A stretch of 7,970 bases of DNA, from contig JALTNJ010000027.1 of NCBI GenBank assembly GCA_027000765.1, forward strand, positions 1-7,970. Direction: 5' to 3'. Position numbers and translations under genes: made by a program. This document shows, piece by piece, positions 1 to 6,028 of this stretch (the first letter of the stretch is position 1; each line of letters opens with the position of its first letter). The notes under the pieces were generated by a model, which saw only the letters and a program-made list of their open reading frames with translations, was not told the origin of the DNA and ran no database searches. Source of the stretch: Nitrososphaeria archaeon (GTDB lineage: Archaea; Thermoproteota; Nitrososphaeria; Geothermarchaeales; JDFR-13).

Positions 1-1342
1 TGTCTCCTGTTGGTGGTATACTTGGTTGGATGAAGCTTATTATATATGGTTTTAGGAATACTAGGGATATTGATGATAGGGCTCCGGCTAATAGGCCGAC
101 TATTGATGCGGTTGTTATTGTGAGGAGGAGTATTTCTTTGTCTGACCAGCCTAGTGTCTTTAGGAGACCTATATCCCTTTTACTTTTCAATGCCTCTAAG
201 CCACGTGCAATTGATATTAGTGCTATGGATATTCCGATGAGGATATACGTGGTTAGTCTATAGTTTGCTTCTAGACTTTTAATAAGTTCTCCAGCGAGGC
301 TTGAGGTGTATCCAGAGTAGTATACTCCTGCATTTGGATACATATCCATAATTTCATTGGCTACGTCCATTACGTTCTCGGGCTTATCCACCTTTACATA
401 CAATACTGTATATAGTGGGAGTTCATCTAGGATTGGTGAGTTAGCCTCCGTAAGCTGGTCACGAGCCATCTCTAATACGAAGTCAAGGCTTGCTACACCA
501 CCTAGATTCTTATATGGTGATAATATGCCTACTAGCCTGACTCTATATGCCTCATATAGCAATGTAGAGGACTCGTCGTCCCTAAATATTATCTCCACTA
601 TATCCCCGACTACGGCTTTTCCACTGCAGGATACTGCTCTTTCAGGCTCTATTATTACTGGCCTTGTATAGTCTATGGTTAGCAGTATCTCGTTCCTTCC
701 CTCTAGGAACCTTCCTTGTATGACGTCGTTGAAGTATGTGAGGGCGTCGCCCGTAGCATCTAGATCTATTCCTAATATTGTTGGCATGATGCTTAGCCAT
801 GACTTGGAGATGTTCAGCACGTATTCTTCTAGGGTCATGTTCGCACGTGACGCCGCTTCTAAAAGCCTTTCCCTTGTCTTTTGAATTGATATATTATCAT
901 ATCTGGCTTGGTATTCTATGAACCACTCGACTATCTCACTGGCCTGACTTGTGTTGAGGCATTTCTCATATCCTAAGAATATCTTGGGGTGTATCTCTAG
1001 ACCCCTTATCACCTTATCGACATGGCTTATCTCGAGGAGGCGTTTTACATCGCTTTCATTAAAAAACTGATCCTCATTATACAGACTACCACCTGGATTA
1101 ATTATCCTTACTCGATCAATATCTAATGTTGTTATACGGTCTTTAATAGGCCGGACCTCTATTAATGTAGTTGTCTGCATAGAATATCTCCTAGCCTGCT
1201 CAGCAAATACCTGTGTAAGGGGGAGAACCGTGGATAGAGTAAGCAATAATAGCATTATGAGGACCACTTGGAGAAATGTCCAACTAAAACCTCTATACAT
1301 CCTACTAGCAGCTAAATAAAGTAAGTTCCTCCAGACAACCAA
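1..1342 (-). CDS. FtsX/MacB-type ABC transporter permease, N-terminal part (runs off left edge)
   Basis: The frame is open from 1342 to the window edge, giving 447 residues without a stop. It starts with WRNLLYLAASRMYRGFS, typical of FtsX-family permeases, then TM1 at about residues 22-41. An external domain of about 320 residues follows; GRFLEGRNEILL (about 220-231) and GDIVEIIF with VRLVGI (about 246-283) resemble the MacB periplasmic core. TM2 (about 373-389) leads into the conserved FtsX loop KSKRDIGLLKTLGWSDKEIL (396-415) and TM3; the final TM is outside the window. By family, such permeases act with an ABC ATPase in lipoprotein, peptide or drug export, or in envelope signalling; no ATPase partner is visible to the left. 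I chose TTG at 1342 over ATG at 1300 because the conserved N-terminal segment lies upstream of that ATG and a GGTG site stands 8 nt before TTG. Composition differs from the A+T-rich zone next door, suggesting host chromosome. Family certain, substrate unknown. Confidence 0.88.
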   Translation of the reverse strand, partial: MVVWRNLLYLAASRMYRGFSWTFLQVVLIMLLLLTLSTVLPLTQVFAEQARRYSMQTTTLIEVRPIKDRITTLDIDRVRIINPGGSLYNEDQFFNESDVKRLLEISHVDKVIRGLEIHPKIFLGYEKCLNTSQASEIVEWFIEYQARYDNISIQKTRERLLEAASRANMTLEEYVLNISKSWLSIMPTILGIDLDATGDALTYFNDVIQGRFLEGRNEILLTIDYTRPVIIEPERAVSCSGKAVVGDIVEIIFRDDESSTLLYEAYRVRLVGILSPYKNLGGVASLDFVLEMARDQLTEANSPILDELPLYTVLYVKVDKPENVMDVANEIMDMYPNAGVYYSGYTSSLAGELIKSLEANYRLTTYILIGISIALISIARGLEALKSKRDIGLLKTLGWSDKEILLLTITTASIVGLLAGALSSISLVFLKPYIISFIQPSIPPTGD

Positions 1343-1350
1343 TTTTAAGG

Positions 1351-1360
1351 CACCATAAAA
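1351..1360 (-). promoter_or_regulatory. GGTG ribosome-binding site supporting the TTG start of the FtsX gene
   Basis: On the minus strand this reads TTTTATGGTG, with GGTG ending 8 nt before the TTG at 1342. The same 10-mer precedes two genes at 5997 and 6880 with 7-nt spacing, which supports its role in initiation. It is complementary to the ATCACC core of archaeal 16S 3' ends. Confidence 0.6.
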
Positions 1361-1373
1361 AATATTAAAAAAA
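1360..1373 (-). promoter_or_regulatory. candidate TATA box for the FtsX permease gene
   Basis: The minus strand carries a T/A run containing TTTAATATTTTTT, centred about 24 nt upstream of the TTG start. An archaeal TATA box lies about 26 nt before the transcript start, which would place transcription close to the TTG and give a leaderless message. That conflicts with the GGTG site being used, so either this TATA assignment or the ribosome-site assignment may be wrong. Confidence 0.3.
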
Positions 1374-1521
1374 GGAGGTTTCAAAGCTTAATTGTATATC
1401 CATGTAATTTTCCCTATAATAGTATACTCTTTTAGTTACATAGAGGTATCTCAGGGAACCATATATCTGGGTATCTTCAATAGAAGACATGACAGTAGAT
1501 TATTTAAGAGTATGGGGGAGA

Positions 1522-1578
1522 GCTACTTAACATAAAGTTTGGTAGCCCCGGTGGGATTTGAAGAAGAAGTTAAGTAGC
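1522..1578. repeat. 10-bp inverted repeat flanking the tRNA fragment
   Basis: GCTACTTAAC at 1522-1531 and its exact complement GTTAAGTAGC at 1569-1578 bracket a 37-bp interval holding the tRNA 3' fragment. The arms could be recombinase-binding arms around a crossover core, or a hairpin in RNA. Both inner edges sit within 10 nt of the tRNA-like core, which makes accidental placement less likely, though a 10-bp repeat alone is weak evidence. Confidence 0.45.
1540..1562 (-). repeat. tRNA 3'-end fragment, candidate integration (att) site
   Basis: Read on the minus strand this is a T-loop TTCAAAT, the 3' T-stem half CCCAC, the 3' acceptor half CGGGGCT, discriminator A and an encoded CCA. The 5' parts are absent: the bases before the T-loop (TTCTTC) cannot pair with CCCAC, and no AGCCCCG acceptor half occurs within 100 nt. 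It is thus a 3' fragment, not a gene. The implied A1-U72 acceptor pair is known from archaeal tRNA-Gln and initiator tRNA; Gln is my better guess because initiator acceptors usually read AGCGGG. Tyrosine integrases of archaeal viruses and plasmids recombine into tRNA 3' halves and leave such direct repeats. The orientation predicts the element to the right and the intact tRNA beyond the right edge. Confidence 0.7.
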
Positions 1579-1747
1579 CCTCTATGTGCCTCTAATTTTC
1601 CTATATAGAAATAAAAATTAGAAAGATAAATAAATCTAAAATCTAGGGGCCAATTTGAATATTAACTCTTCAACTCCTTAACCAAAAAAATCTTAATGCT
1701 ATACTTTTTAGATACTTTAAAAATAACAATATAATTTACTTTTAGTT

Positions 1748-1778
1748 TTAATTATATATCTAAGAATTAATTATATAT
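1748..1778 (+). promoter_or_regulatory. tandem TATA boxes upstream of the secreted-protein gene
   Basis: The 12-mer TTAATTATATAT occurs twice, at 1748-1759 and 1767-1778, with a 19-bp period; each copy is preceded by AG and two A/T bases. Each is a good archaeal TATA box. The first would start transcripts near 1781, exactly at a GTG codon (a leaderless option); the second near 1800, upstream of the ATG codons at 1829 and 1868. The region is very A+T-rich, which lowers specificity. Confidence 0.45.
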
Positions 1779-1867
1779 TTGTGTTTTCTCTAAAAACTAC
1801 AGACAATTCTAATATATATAAAATATTAATGAAACATCATATTTTAAATTTAGTAAAAATATTTTAT

Positions 1868-2395
1868 ATGACTTCAAGAATATATCATATACTCTCTGAA
1901 ACTAAGGAAATAGTTATAAGTGTAATTATAGTCTCACTGTTGTTTGCCTCTGCTGGGATATATACAGTACAGGCCGACATCTACTATGGAAATGAGGTTA
2001 CTGGAGAGAGTTACATAGTTAATGCGTTTGGAGCAAAGTTAGCCAATGTAATAGTTAAGATCACATATGCATACGACGATAGCACTAATAAATTCGTAAT
2101 AAATCCAGATCACACTTTCATTATTCATTCAACATGGGCTGCATGGGGTGCCTATTCTAATCTTAAATGGACATATTCAGCATATGGAAGCACTTCCTTA
2201 ACTGGAGAATCTAGTTGGGAAATGGGGACCTTTATCGCAGGTTACGAAGGCTACCATAGGCTGAAGGTAGTAACTACCGATACTATAGGTAAATTTATGA
2301 TATATTGGTTTGTCTACGCTGAAGGTGAGGTAAAAGCTGACGACACTCTCATAGATTGGATACCCGTATTCCTAAAACTTTCACAAAGTGTGTAA
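1868..2395 (+). CDS. small secreted beta-rich protein of unknown function (possible bacteriocin-like)
   Basis: I do not recognise the family. From ATG 1868 the product is 175 residues: a polar start, one hydrophobic segment (KEIVISVIIVSLLFASAGIY) and a likely signal-peptidase site after TVQA, leaving a mature part of about 140 residues. This is rich in Tyr, Trp, Gly, Ser and Thr (WAAWGAYSNLKWTYSAYG; SSWEMGTFIAGYEGYH), has no Cys, and should be an exported beta protein. GTG 1781 (204 aa) and ATG 1829 are in frame upstream; I prefer 1868 because it gives the most normal signal peptide and the extra codons look like the A+T-rich leader, but no ribosome site decides it. It heads a cluster with an anchored protein and a two-part ABC transporter, the order seen for secreted antimicrobial proteins and their export or immunity pumps. 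That role is inference from context alone. Confidence 0.6.
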   Translation: MTSRIYHILSETKEIVISVIIVSLLFASAGIYTVQADIYYGNEVTGESYIVNAFGAKLANVIVKITYAYDDSTNKFVINPDHTFIIHSTWAAWGAYSNLKWTYSAYGSTSLTGESSWEMGTFIAGYEGYHRLKVVTTDTIGKFMIYWFVYAEGEVKADDTLIDWIPVFLKLSQSV

Positions 2396-2398
2396 AAA

Positions 2399-2424
2399 TT
2401 ATTTTATCCTTTCTTTCTTTTTTA
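2399..2424 (+). terminator. T-rich terminator after the secreted-protein gene
   Basis: Directly after the stop lies a pyrimidine-rich stretch with TTTCTTTCTTTTTTA, the usual archaeal intrinsic termination signal. The next gene begins only 53 nt after the stop, so partial termination here would give more transcript for the secreted protein than for the transporter genes downstream. Confidence 0.45.
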
Positions 2425-2448
2425 TCCTATTTAGGGTTGTGATAGAAG

Positions 2449-3303
2449 TTGCAAAGGCTAAATATAAAACTGTTAATAGGGGTAGTTATAATCATATTTG
2501 GGCTATTAATAACTATATATATGCCCTTGAACTTCTTTCTAAACAAATATTTAGCGTCAATACATGAAATTGATTGTGGAAGTCATTTTATATATTTCGG
2601 TACCTTACCTGGGGGAAGCATGAAAAATTCTATTGTATATCGATATTCGTTTAGAATAGAGGTTGAAAAAATCTGTGATAATAAATACCTAGTTAACACT
2701 ACATTATTTCTATTAAGCGGAGAAAAAATTCAGTATGATAAAACTGATATTTCTAACCCTTTTAAGGCAGACAATATTTCCATCATATACACTAATACTG
2801 TTACTGTAGACGAAAAAGATGAGCTCATATCCATACTATTTCCTATTACAGATAGCCTTCAGAATAATGGAAATTACTATGTTATGTATAAAAAGCCGTT
2901 TGCCATTTATGCAAAGCCGAGCTCAATAGGGTATGTACCTCACTATATTGCTTTACCTAAAGAGGTCGTTAAAGAAGAATATCCTATTTTAGTTAATCAA
3001 TCTCTACCTCCCTTATTTTATATGTACTATAAAGTTGGAAATAGATTTGTGCTTTATAATGCCATATTGGAGAACATGAACTTCATTAAATTTTTGTTTT
3101 CTGATAGGAATTTTCCTAATATCACTACTGACATATGGAGAGCTGGATTTATCGATCTGGTGTATACTAATACGGTTCCTGGTGATCAGGATTGGTTATA
3201 TGCTATCCAATATGAGTTCGGTGTAAGACTATATCCTCTCCCCCTAGTACTGATATCTACTGGGATAATACTTATTATTATAACACTAAGACAAGGTAGA
3301 TGA
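2449..3303 (+). CDS. two-TM membrane protein with large extracellular domain, ABC cassette partner
   Basis: The product has 284 residues and no family I can name. TM1 is at about residues 7-28 (IKLLIGVVIIIFGLLITIYM), an external beta-rich domain of about 230 residues follows with sequons such as NTT, NIS, NQS and NIT, and TM2 (about 262-278) ends in a short basic tail, RQGR. Both ends are therefore probably cytoplasmic with the middle outside. The TTG start is chosen because GTGAT at 2439-2443 stands 5 nt before it and an in-frame stop (TGA at 2440) lies just upstream. The stop overlaps the ATG of the ABC ATPase (ATGA, 3300-3303), so the two are translationally coupled and probably work together. 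It could be a substrate-capturing or immunity subunit of the transporter; this is inferred from context. Confidence 0.75.
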   Translation: MQRLNIKLLIGVVIIIFGLLITIYMPLNFFLNKYLASIHEIDCGSHFIYFGTLPGGSMKNSIVYRYSFRIEVEKICDNKYLVNTTLFLLSGEKIQYDKTDISNPFKADNISIIYTNTVTVDEKDELISILFPITDSLQNNGNYYVMYKKPFAIYAKPSSIGYVPHYIALPKEVVKEEYPILVNQSLPPLFYMYYKVGNRFVLYNAILENMNFIKFLFSDRNFPNITTDIWRAGFIDLVYTNTVPGDQDWLYAIQYEFGVRLYPLPLVLISTGIILIIITLRQGR

Positions 3304-4166
3304 TGATGTATAATATACATACTATCGATCTCTGTAAATATTTTCCACCTAATATTGTAGCTTTAGACAAAATAAATATCCGTATATCCAAGTTCCCACT
3401 TGCTCTTTTAGGGCCTAACGGTAGTGGAAAAACAACTTTTTTAGGAATACTATGTGGGTTAAAGCATCCTACTAGTGGGTCTTTGTATATCAATAATTTT
3501 GAACCGTATAAGGAACGTAATAAGGCTTTTGGATTGGTATCATTTATGTATGATAAACCTGATTTTCCACTTAGAATTAAAATTAGAGAACTAATTGAAA
3601 TTCTAGTCTCTCTAAATAGTGATAAAGAAAATAAGCTGTGGCGATTTGTTGATGAATTAGGTCTAAACGACTTTTTAGATCAGTCTCTAGGAGAGTTATC
3701 CAGTGGCCAGTCTCAGCTAGTAGGTTTACTGACAGCAATCTCAGTAAGTAATGGATTGGTAGTTTTAGACGAGCCAATTTCCCATCTCGATCTCTTGAAG
3801 AGGAATATTGTAATGGATCTTCTATCGAAGATAGAGTATCTTGTTTTTACGACACATGTTCCTGAGGAGGCTGAGGCGATCGCTAATTATATCGTTATAT
3901 TGAACGAGGGCCGGGTAATATGGGCAGGGGACATGTCCCAAATGTACAGGGATAATGTATATGAAGTATATTTAGCCGACTCATCTAATCTACCAAGGAG
4001 CTTAAAGGATTCTATCCTATATAGATTTGGGAGAGTGGTTTTGGCTAAGTCGAATGAGGATGAGCTGTCTAAACTCTATAGAAAAGGCCTTATAATTGGG
4101 TTTAGGAGGTCTGGTGTTAAGCATGAGTATATCAAGGCTCTGGACCGCGGTAAAATGGTACGTTAA
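3300..4166 (+). CDS. ABC transporter ATP-binding protein
   Basis: The 288-residue product has all main ABC ATPase motifs: Walker A GPNGSGKTT (38-46), signature LSSGQ (133-137), Walker B VVLDEP (154-159), D-loop SHLD (161-164) and the switch histidine in TTH (186). It powers the membrane subunit encoded immediately downstream by hydrolysing ATP at the inner face of the membrane. The arrangement (single ATPase followed by a six-TM permease) and the roughly 70-residue extension after the core match the ABC-2 export class used for drugs, lipids or antimicrobial peptides. The Q-loop region (FMYDKPDFP, 82-90) lacks the usual Gln or Glu. Three ATG codons lie in a row (3300, 3303, 3306) and any could serve; a weak AAGGT precedes them. 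It overlaps the upstream gene by 4 nt and the downstream gene by 44 nt, so the three form one operon. Function class secure, substrate unknown. Confidence 0.95.
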   Translation: MMMYNIHTIDLCKYFPPNIVALDKINIRISKFPLALLGPNGSGKTTFLGILCGLKHPTSGSLYINNFEPYKERNKAFGLVSFMYDKPDFPLRIKIRELIEILVSLNSDKENKLWRFVDELGLNDFLDQSLGELSSGQSQLVGLLTAISVSNGLVVLDEPISHLDLLKRNIVMDLLSKIEYLVFTTHVPEEAEAIANYIVILNEGRVIWAGDMSQMYRDNVYEVYLADSSNLPRSLKDSILYRFGRVVLAKSNEDELSKLYRKGLIIGFRRSGVKHEYIKALDRGKMVR

Positions 4167-4812
4167 AGGGCTGTTTATCCATCCCTTGGTGGAGATACTC
4201 TTGGTTATCATACTGATAGGAGAGTATCTCTCCTTGGCTAATTATAAGCATCTCTTGGCATTTGCATTTCTCTCTGAATATATTCTATTTCCAATGTACG
4301 GCATCTATGTTGGGCTGCATTTTACTAGAGAGCATAGAATTTTTGTTTTTGAGATAAACCTGTTTAAAAACTTAAATATTATTTCGATGGCTAGGTTCAT
4401 AGCTTCAGTGATAGGCTTTATACCCCTACTCATGATAAGCATATCTCTACTAGTCTATTTTGATAAGACAAGCCTGATTGTTCCCGTATCTGTGAAGATC
4501 CTGTTTTTCATTATTGTTACGCTTGTAGCTTCTCTATTCAACTCTAAATCATTTTCATTCATGTTCATAATCCTAATGGAGATGTTGATCCCATTATCGA
4601 ATAATGTTATTATTCAGAGCCTCTTACCGGGTCAAAAGCTGGACATTATCCTAAGCTCCCTAATGTATCTAACATCCACATTATCAATATACGTATCAAA
4701 AGGATTATCTGTATTATCTCCATCAACAGGATTCTTGATCGCTACATTAATCTGCCTTTCATCCCTATATTTATATCATCTTTTATTAGAAAGAATTGAA
4801 TATCATCCTTAG
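4123..4812 (+). CDS. ABC-2-like transporter permease, six TM
   Basis: The product (229 residues from ATG 4123) is almost entirely hydrophobic with about six membrane segments: PLVEILLVIILIGEYLSL, LLAFAFLSEYILFPMYGIY, FIASVIGFIPLLMISISLLV, VSVKILFFIIVTLVASLF, FMFIILMEMLIPLS and FLIATLICLSSLYLYHLL. The charged loop FTREHRIFVFEINLF between TM2 and TM3 fits the coupling region of ABC-2 exporters. I chose ATG 4123 because GGTG (4113-4116) lies 6 nt upstream; TTG 4096 would add nine residues and GGAGGT (4105-4110) could serve GTG 4114 instead. The gene begins inside the 3' end of the ATPase gene, so the two are coupled and surely form one transporter. The substrate may be the secreted protein at the head of the cluster, by context only. 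Last gene of the operon, followed by a terminator region. Confidence 0.85.
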   Translation: MSISRLWTAVKWYVKGLFIHPLVEILLVIILIGEYLSLANYKHLLAFAFLSEYILFPMYGIYVGLHFTREHRIFVFEINLFKNLNIISMARFIASVIGFIPLLMISISLLVYFDKTSLIVPVSVKILFFIIVTLVASLFNSKSFSFMFIILMEMLIPLSNNVIIQSLLPGQKLDIILSSLMYLTSTLSIYVSKGLSVLSPSTGFLIATLICLSSLYLYHLLLERIEYHP

Positions 4813-4837
4813 CTTTTGCTTTGATTTATCAACATTG

Positions 4838-4860
4838 TTTAGATATTTTCTTCATCTAAA
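4838..4860. terminator. hairpin between convergent operons
   Basis: TTTAGAT (4838-4844) and ATCTAAA (4854-4860) form a perfect 7-bp stem with a 9-nt loop ATTTTCTTC. It lies 26 nt after the permease stop and next to the T-rich tract that serves the opposite strand, so it probably helps separate the two converging transcripts. Confidence 0.4.
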
Positions 4861-4881
4861 AGAAAAAAATGAGAAAAAGAA
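4858..4881 (-). terminator. T-rich terminator of the minus-strand surface-protein operon
   Basis: Read on the minus strand, about 24 nt after the stop at 4905, the sequence is TTCTTTTTCTCATTTTTTTC and continues with TTT, a strong archaeal T-tract terminator. It lies immediately before the hairpin at 4838-4860. Confidence 0.55.
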
Positions 4882-4904
4882 GCTGAGGGAGATTCTAAGG
4901 GGTT

Positions 4905-5516
4905 TTAGTCTTCTCTCTGTTTGAAGTAGTAGGCTACTCCGAGGAATGCGAGGCCCATGCCTCCAGAGGCTATGTAGACTGGGACGGCGATGTTCTGGCC
5001 GCTTGTTGGGTCGGTGATCGTGATGTCGTCGGTTATGATTCCTATTAGCTTGGCTGTTACCGTCCATGTATATGGCCCGGCCTTTAGGTTGTATAGGTAT
5101 ATCGCTACTGAGATGGAGTCTTTGCCCTTTACATTGCCAGTTACGTCATATCTTAGTGGTAGCTGGGAATTTGGAGAGACTATGGCTGTGAACTTCCTTG
5201 CTCCATTTGTCCTCTCATTGATACCTACTCCATCAATTGTTACGTATATGTATCTTAGGAACTTGTCGTCCTGAGTCGATAAAGTTATCTCAAGAATTAT
5301 CTGTTTAGCGTTTTTGATGCTTGACACGTCGACTGTGAATGTCTTGGGGTCGTTATAGGTTGTTCCCGTGAAGTCGACGGTGGCTATTGGAACCTCAATT
5401 GTCTGGTCGGCCAAGACTCTAACGGCTGGAGTGGCCATTATCACGGCTATGACGAGGAGTAGGCCAAGCCTCATCCACATCTTCCTATCGATTTTACCAA
5501 ATATTCTTCCTATCAT
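4905..5516 (-). CDS. exported, C-terminally anchored beta-rich surface protein
   Basis: From ATG 5516 the product has 203 residues. A basic start (MIGRIFGKIDRKMWMR) and hydrophobic stretch LGLLLVIAVIMATPAV form a classic Sec signal peptide, probably cut after VRVLA (residue 36). The mature part is beta-rich (QIILEITLS, FLRYIYVTIDGVGI, DSISVAIYLYNL, YTWTVTAKLIG) and looks like one or two Ig-like sandwiches. A C-terminal membrane span (about 178-197) ends in KQRED. The start at 5516 is preferred to ATG 5543 because GGTGAG stands just before it and because 5543 has no ribosome site and would overlap the upstream gene. It is the last gene of a four-gene minus-strand run, 13 nt after its neighbour. 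Family unknown; a cell-surface or virion envelope protein is likely. Confidence 0.75.
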   Translation of the reverse strand: MIGRIFGKIDRKMWMRLGLLLVIAVIMATPAVRVLADQTIEVPIATVDFTGTTYNDPKTFTVDVSSIKNAKQIILEITLSTQDDKFLRYIYVTIDGVGINERTNGARKFTAIVSPNSQLPLRYDVTGNVKGKDSISVAIYLYNLKAGPYTWTVTAKLIGIITDDITITDPTSGQNIAVPVYIASGGMGLAFLGVAYYFKQRED

Positions 5517-5519
5517 GTT

Positions 5520-5525
5520 CTCACC
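5520..5525 (-). promoter_or_regulatory. GGTGAG ribosome-binding site deciding the start at 5516
   Basis: GGTGAG on the minus strand lies 3 nt upstream of ATG 5516. The earlier in-frame ATG at 5543 has no such site, so the shorter product is favoured. Confidence 0.6.
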
Positions 5526-5529
5526 CCAT

Positions 5530-5997
5530 TTATGGAGTTGCATAGACGGTAGTCGAGTTCGTTAGTGGAGTGCTTCCATAGTCCATTGTGATGGAGTAGG
5601 TTACCTGGTGCTGGACAGTCGTGTTACTGAATGTGAAGATTATGTCGAAGCTCACGGGGTTGTTTATAGTCGGTAGGGATATCGTCATATTGCCTGAGCC
5701 AGTTGAGATTATCTCGAATGGAGTATTGCTGAAGACATCGATTGTAGCCTGTGGATCATCTGTCGTTATGACGAGTGTAGCGTTCACGATATAGTTGTCT
5801 GGAGACAGGGTTAGCTGTGCCAAGCCCTGGACAGCCGAGAAGTTCCCAGCCTGAAGATTGATCTTAGTGGCCGCGTTTATGGAGTTGAGGTAGCTGTCCT
5901 GAGGCAATATGGTAATCTCCTCTCCCGTGTAGTAGCTGTATCCTGCGAAGAGCAGTAGCACCACGCCAATCAGGGCAAATATCTTATACTTCTCCAT
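5530..5997 (-). CDS. small N-terminally anchored beta-rich surface protein
   Basis: The 155-residue product starts MEKYK followed by a membrane segment (about 6-23) ending AGYSYYTG, with no clear cleavage site, so it is probably held in the membrane with its C-terminus outside. The external part alternates hydrophobic and polar residues (YIVNATLVITTD, SFDIIFTFSN, VTYSITMDYG) as in a single beta-sandwich and has five N-glycosylation sequons (NFS, NAT, NMT, NTT, NST). There is no C-terminal anchor. The leader resembles that of the neighbour at 6029-6880 (both KYK...AGY...TG), and both genes have the same 5' signal. The start is fixed by GGTG 7 nt upstream. No family recognised; structural surface or envelope protein by context. 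Confidence 0.75.
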   Translation of the reverse strand: MEKYKIFALIGVVLLLFAGYSYYTGEEITILPQDSYLNSINAATKINLQAGNFSAVQGLAQLTLSPDNYIVNATLVITTDDPQATIDVFSNTPFEIISTGSGNMTISLPTINNPVSFDIIFTFSNTTVQHQVTYSITMDYGSTPLTNSTTVYATP

Positions 5998-6004
5998 AAT
6001 ACTT

Positions 6005-6019
6005 CACCATAAAATAGAT
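6005..6019 (-). repeat. intergenic 15-mer with GGTG ribosome site, copy 2
   Basis: On the minus strand ATCTATTTTATGGTG followed by A-AG, ending 7 nt before ATG 5997. It is identical to the 15-mer at 6888-6902. The GGTG part is a ribosome-binding site; the conserved upstream part suggests duplication or a shared control element. Confidence 0.65.
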
Positions 6020-6028
6020 TATACCCCT

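Larger units (their letters stand above)
1343..1780. other. A+T-rich intergenic region with a tRNA-derived attachment scar
   Basis: This 438-bp stretch separates the divergent FtsX gene from the plus-strand cassette. I see no convincing gene in it; the longest framed piece I noted (ATG 1489 to stop 1530, 13 codons) is too short to defend. It contains a tRNA 3' fragment (1540-1562) inside a 10-bp inverted repeat, an A+T-rich hairpin (TCTAATTTT at 1591-1599 against AAAATTAGA at 1614-1622), and tandem TATA-like repeats next to the downstream gene. Base composition changes from moderate G+C to strongly A+T-rich across it, matching a junction between host DNA and inserted DNA. Confidence 0.6.

Noticed and set aside
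30..884. Plus-strand open frames within the left region
   Set aside because: They are antisense to a continuous minus-strand frame of 447 codons with clear FtsX motifs, and have no ribosome sites or recognisable products.
1298..1300. ATG as the start of the FtsX permease
   Set aside because: It would remove the conserved WRNLLYLAASR segment before TM1 and has no GGTG site at proper spacing, whereas TTG 1342 has both.
1489..1530. Short frame MTVDYLRVWGRAT
   Set aside because: Thirteen codons, no ribosome site and no known counterpart; it could be a remnant, but nothing supports it.
1540..1620. A complete tRNA gene on the minus strand
   Set aside because: Only the 3' third fits. Bases ahead of the T-loop do not pair with CCCAC, and no anticodon arm or AGCCCCG acceptor half is present.
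2100..2300. Membership of the secreted protein in the lactococcin 972 family
   Set aside because: The W..G..YSN-like stretch and aromatic richness are suggestive, but the order and spacing of conserved residues do not match well enough to assign it.
3278..4211. Minus-strand open frames inside the ABC genes
   Set aside because: They are shadows of the ATPase and permease genes, whose motifs and overlaps are unmistakable.
4990..5565. Plus-strand open frames opposite the surface genes
   Set aside because: They lie antisense to genes with signal peptides, ribosome sites and operon spacing, and show no features of their own.
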